This document shows, in pieces, positions 6,065 through 8,591 of a stretch of 8,591 nucleotides of DNA. A program made the translations under genes and the position numbers. Source of the stretch: SZUA-254 sp964596065. GTDB taxonomy: Bacteria; Bacteroidota; Ignavibacteria; UBA10030; SZUA-254. The notes beneath the pieces were generated by a model. The model saw nothing but the letters and a program-made list of their open reading frames with translations, had not been told where the DNA came from and searched no databases. Location of the stretch: assembly GCA_964596065.1 (NCBI GenBank), contig CAZQSM010000082.1:1-8591 (forward strand), read 5' to 3'. The first letter of the stretch is position 1. The number at the start of each line of letters is the position of its first letter.

Positions 6065-6113
6065 AGGCCCCCGGAGAAACTTATCGGGACCGTACTTGTT
6101 CAATAAGGATATC

Positions 6114-7937
6114 ATGCGCTGGATCGTTCCCATACTCGCCCTGCTGGCCCTCCCCCCCTCCGCGGACGCCCAGAAGAACCCGGCCGACATCCGGCTCCGG
6201 CTCGCCCAGAGCTACGAGAAATCGGGCGACTTCGAATCGGCCGTCAGGGTGTACGAGGAGCTGTTCGCCGCCGACTCCTCCGACGTGGCCCTCATCGAGT
6301 CGCTCAAGCGGTGCCTCGTCAAGCTGAAACAGCACGACCGGGTGATCGCGCTGATCGGCCGCCAGCTCAGGCTCAACCCCGCCGACCCGGGGACTCTTTC
6401 CCAGCTCGGGAACGTCTGGTTCCTGAAGGGCGACGAAGTGAAGGCGCGGGAGGCGTGGGACCGCGCGATCGCCGTCGACCCGAACAACGAAACCACCTGG
6501 CGCGTGGTCGGGAGCGCGATGGTCCAGGTTCGCCAGTTCGAAGCGGCGGTCGGCACCTACCGGGCCGCGCGCCGGACGCTCTCGAATCCCAGCGTGTTTG
6601 CCCAGGACATCGCCTACCTCCTCGGGGTGATGCAGAAGTTCCGCGAATCCACGGAGGAATACCTCGCGATGCTCCGGCAGACGCCCACGCAGCTCAGCTA
6701 CATCCAGTCGCGCCTCTCGGCGTTCACGGGGAACGAGGCGGGGCTCAGGGAGGCCACGTCCGTCGTCGCCGGCGCCGTGAAGTCCGACGCCCGGAACGTC
6801 GAGATCCGGAGGCTCCACGCCTGGTTGTCGATGGAGGCGAAGGACTACGACGGCGCGTTCGAGACCTACCGGCAGATCGACGCGCTCACGGAGTCGGGCG
6901 GCAGGGAACTGTTCGGATTCGCCGAACGCGCGCTCAACGACAGGAGCTACCCGGCCGCGTCCCGCGCCTACGCGGAGGTGATCGGGCGCCATCCGAGCTT
7001 CGCGGGAATGCCGAGGGCGAGGTACGGGCTCGCGCGCTCGCTCGAGGAGATCGCCGGCCCGCCGGCTTCGGGCGACACGACCGCCGCGGCCCGGTACGCG
7101 CGGGCCTCGGAGATGTACGGACGGATCGTGCTCGACAACCCGAACACCGACATCGCCGCCCAGGCCCTCCTCCGGCTGGCGCTCATCCGGAAGGAGAAGC
7201 TCCACGACCCCGAGGGGGCCAGGGGATACCTCGAAACGATTTCCCGCGACTACAAGATTTTCCTCCCGACCGCCACCGAGGCGAAGCTCGCGCTCGGCGA
7301 GGTCTGCATCCAGCTGAACGACCTCGACCGGGCCGGGACCACCCTGGGCGAAGTCGCCGGTCCGCCTCCGTACGGCGGGGCAGACAGGGAACGGGCCGCC
7401 CTCCGGCTGGCGGAACTCCGCTTTTACCGCGCCGATTACAATGGGGCGCTGGCGATCCTCTCCGACCTCCTGAAGAACGCGGTGTCCGACGCCGCGAACG
7501 ACGCCATCCCGCTGCAGATGCTGATCGCCGAACAGAGCAAGGAGAACCCGGCGGGGTTGAAAATCTACGCCGGCGCGAGCCTCCTGCGCACCCGCCGTGA
7601 ATTCGGCGACGCGCTGCGCCTCCTCGACGACGCGCTGAAGGCCGACACCGCGGACCCGCTCAGGGACCGCTTCGCGTTCCTGAGGGGGGAGATTTTGTCC
7701 GAGATGAAGAGGCCCGACGAGGCGGTCGCCGCCTTCTCGCTGATCATCGACACGCTCCCGGAAAGCCTGCTCCGCGACAGGGCGATGTACGCGGTCGCGG
7801 GGATCTATGAAACGGCGAAGGCGGACCGGCTCCTCGCCATCGGCATGTACGAGCGCCTCATCGAAAAATATCCGAACTCGATCCACGCCAACGCCGCGCG
7901 CAAGCGCATCCGGGAATTGCGGGGGGACACGATATGA
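6114..7937 (+). CDS. Secreted tetratricopeptide-repeat (TPR) protein
   Basis: A 607-residue helical-repeat protein with a short Sec signal peptide: MR, a hydrophobic run to about residue 14, and a likely cleavage site after ADA19 before Gln20. The mature part is mostly TPR-like helix pairs. The clearest are 24-57 (RLRLAQSYEKSGDFESAVRVY), 92-125 (LSQLGNVWFLKGDEVKAREAW), 264-294 (FGFAERALNDRSYPAASRAY), 428-456 (LRLAELRFYRADYNGALAIL) and 552-590. The last includes YEKYPNS-like spacing, as in periplasmic YbgF/BamD-type repeats. TPRs act as protein-binding scaffolds; no enzymatic domain is visible. I chose ATG 6114, with AAGGA at 6105-6109, over TTG 6096 because it leaves a compact signal peptide. 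There is no lipobox cysteine, so it is probably periplasmic or exported. Its TGA overlaps the next gene's ATG as ATGA, which suggests coupled translation and a joint role with that secreted protein. Confidence 0.88.
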   Translation: MRWIVPILALLALPPSADAQKNPADIRLRLAQSYEKSGDFESAVRVYEELFAADSSDVALIESLKRCLVKLKQHDRVIALIGRQLRLNPADPGTLSQLGNVWFLKGDEVKAREAWDRAIAVDPNNETTWRVVGSAMVQVRQFEAAVGTYRAARRTLSNPSVFAQDIAYLLGVMQKFRESTEEYLAMLRQTPTQLSYIQSRLSAFTGNEAGLREATSVVAGAVKSDARNVEIRRLHAWLSMEAKDYDGAFETYRQIDALTESGGRELFGFAERALNDRSYPAASRAYAEVIGRHPSFAGMPRARYGLARSLEEIAGPPASGDTTAAARYARASEMYGRIVLDNPNTDIAAQALLRLALIRKEKLHDPEGARGYLETISRDYKIFLPTATEAKLALGEVCIQLNDLDRAGTTLGEVAGPPPYGGADRERAALRLAELRFYRADYNGALAILSDLLKNAVSDAANDAIPLQMLIAEQSKENPAGLKIYAGASLLRTRREFGDALRLLDDALKADTADPLRDRFAFLRGEILSEMKRPDEAVAAFSLIIDTLPESLLRDRAMYAVAGIYETAKADRLLAIGMYERLIEKYPNSIHANAARKRIRELRGDTI

Positions 7938-8591
7938 CCCCCGCGGTGAAGGGGGGACGAACCGTCCCGCCGGCCGCGCTCCGCGTCGCCGCCGACCGGG
8001 CCGTCCGCGCCATCCGGTGCGTTTCCGTCCTGCTCATTCTCGCCTTCGTCGCGCCGACGCCCGCCGCCGCGCAGAAGCTCCTCATCCCGATGGACCTGAA
8101 ACAGTCGAACCACCTCAAGGCGTACGGCATCGCGTACTGGGCGCTGACGCGGGGGATCGAGGTCGACTGGCTGCTCAACTATCGCGCGGGCTCCTTCATG
8201 GTGGACGGCCTCGACATCGTCGGGGCGGAGTGCCGCGTGCGCGGCGTGTCGTACGAAGAGCTCTCCGGTTCCGCGGCCGCCGCCATCTATTCCGGAATCC
8301 AGGCTGAAGACAACAACATGGACGTGGTCAGGCTCGAGAAGGCCCCGAAGATCGCGGTCTATGTCCCTCCGAACTTCCTCCCGTGGGACGACGCGGTGAC
8401 GCTGGCGATGGAGTACGCCGAGATCCCCTACGCGAGGATCTGGGACGACGAGGTCCTTCGCGACTCGCTCTCGCATTACGACTGGCTCCACCTCCACCAC
8501 GAGGATTTCACCGGGCAGTACGGGAAGTTCTACGCCAGCTTCGCCGCCCAGCCCTGGTACGTCGAACAGCAGGTGATGTACGAACGGAAGG
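7934..8591 (+). CDS. Secreted protein of a family often labelled 'asparagine synthetase B', 5' part only
   Basis: The reading frame is open from ATG 7934 to the window's end, giving 219 codons with no stop. The N-terminus has a long basic region of about 28 residues, a hydrophobic stretch (VSVLLILAFVA, 30-40) and a likely signal-peptidase site at PAAA46 before Gln47. The mature protein opens with KLLIPMDLKQSNHLKAYG (48-65), followed by a Trp-rich part (YWALTRGIEVDWLLNY, 68-83) and the conspicuous HLHHEDFTGQYGKFY (186-200). From memory this matches secreted Bacteroidota proteins that databases often call asparagine synthetase B. The visible part does not support that name: there is no N-terminal catalytic cysteine of a glutamine amidotransferase, and the protein appears to be exported. 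Its function is unknown. The His/Asp/Glu cluster could bind metal or substrate. GGGGGG about seven bases upstream may serve as the ribosome binding site. It overlaps the TPR gene by four bases. Confidence 0.82.
   Translation, partial: MTPAVKGGRTVPPAALRVAADRAVRAIRCVSVLLILAFVAPTPAAAQKLLIPMDLKQSNHLKAYGIAYWALTRGIEVDWLLNYRAGSFMVDGLDIVGAECRVRGVSYEELSGSAAAAIYSGIQAEDNNMDVVRLEKAPKIAVYVPPNFLPWDDAVTLAMEYAEIPYARIWDDEVLRDSLSHYDWLHLHHEDFTGQYGKFYASFAAQPWYVEQQVMYERK

Noticed and set aside
6081..7886. A 601-codon open frame on the minus strand
   Set aside because: It is antisense to the secreted TPR gene, which has a signal peptide, repeats and proper stop/start coupling. The antisense product is low-complexity Arg/Val/Glu sequence.
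1..8591. CRISPR array, tRNA, rRNA, insertion sequence or prophage signals
   Set aside because: I saw no regularly spaced repeats, cloverleaf-like sequence, transposase, integrase or phage structural gene on either strand.

Overview
The window is GC-rich bacterial DNA with densely packed genes, short intergenic gaps and two ATGA start/stop overlaps. The phylum cannot be fixed from sequence alone. The incomplete gene at the right edge resembles a secreted family I know mainly from Bacteroidota, where it is often labelled 'asparagine synthetase B'. The mostly weak Shine-Dalgarno signals also fit a GC-rich member of the Bacteroidota/Ignavibacteriota (FCB) group. I hold that assignment loosely.

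Layout. (1) Bases 1-1257, plus strand: the tail of a threonine/serine dehydratase-like PLP enzyme, then a 99-aa NIPSNAP-like dimeric alpha/beta-barrel protein, then an FkbM-type methyltransferase that starts on TTG directly after the previous stop. (2) Bases 1313-5876, minus strand, read right to left: a probable six-gene operon. Its genes encode a 71-aa protein of unknown function, a persulfide dioxygenase-rhodanese fusion, a family-5 uracil-DNA glycosylase, a short-chain dehydrogenase, a Cys/Met-metabolism PLP enzyme and a DinB-fold protein. Gaps are 5, 24, -4, 27 and 27 bases. (3) Bases 5877-6113: a divergent control region, more AT-rich in part than its surroundings, with two dyad-symmetric elements and promoter-like boxes. 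(4) Bases 6114-8591, plus strand: a secreted TPR protein whose stop overlaps the start of a second secreted protein, which runs off the window.

How the genes may work together. The persulfide dioxygenase-rhodanese and the Cys/Met PLP enzyme suggest that the minus-strand operon handles sulfur amino acids and sulfane sulfur/H2S. The uracil-DNA glycosylase, dehydrogenase and DinB protein have no obvious sulfur role and may simply be co-transcribed. The TPR/secreted pair looks like a separate envelope or periplasmic unit. I see no mobile element, CRISPR array, rRNA or tRNA, and nothing that clearly amounts to a new defence or biosynthetic system. The least explained items are the 71-aa leading gene, the secreted family at the right edge and the dyads in the divergent region.
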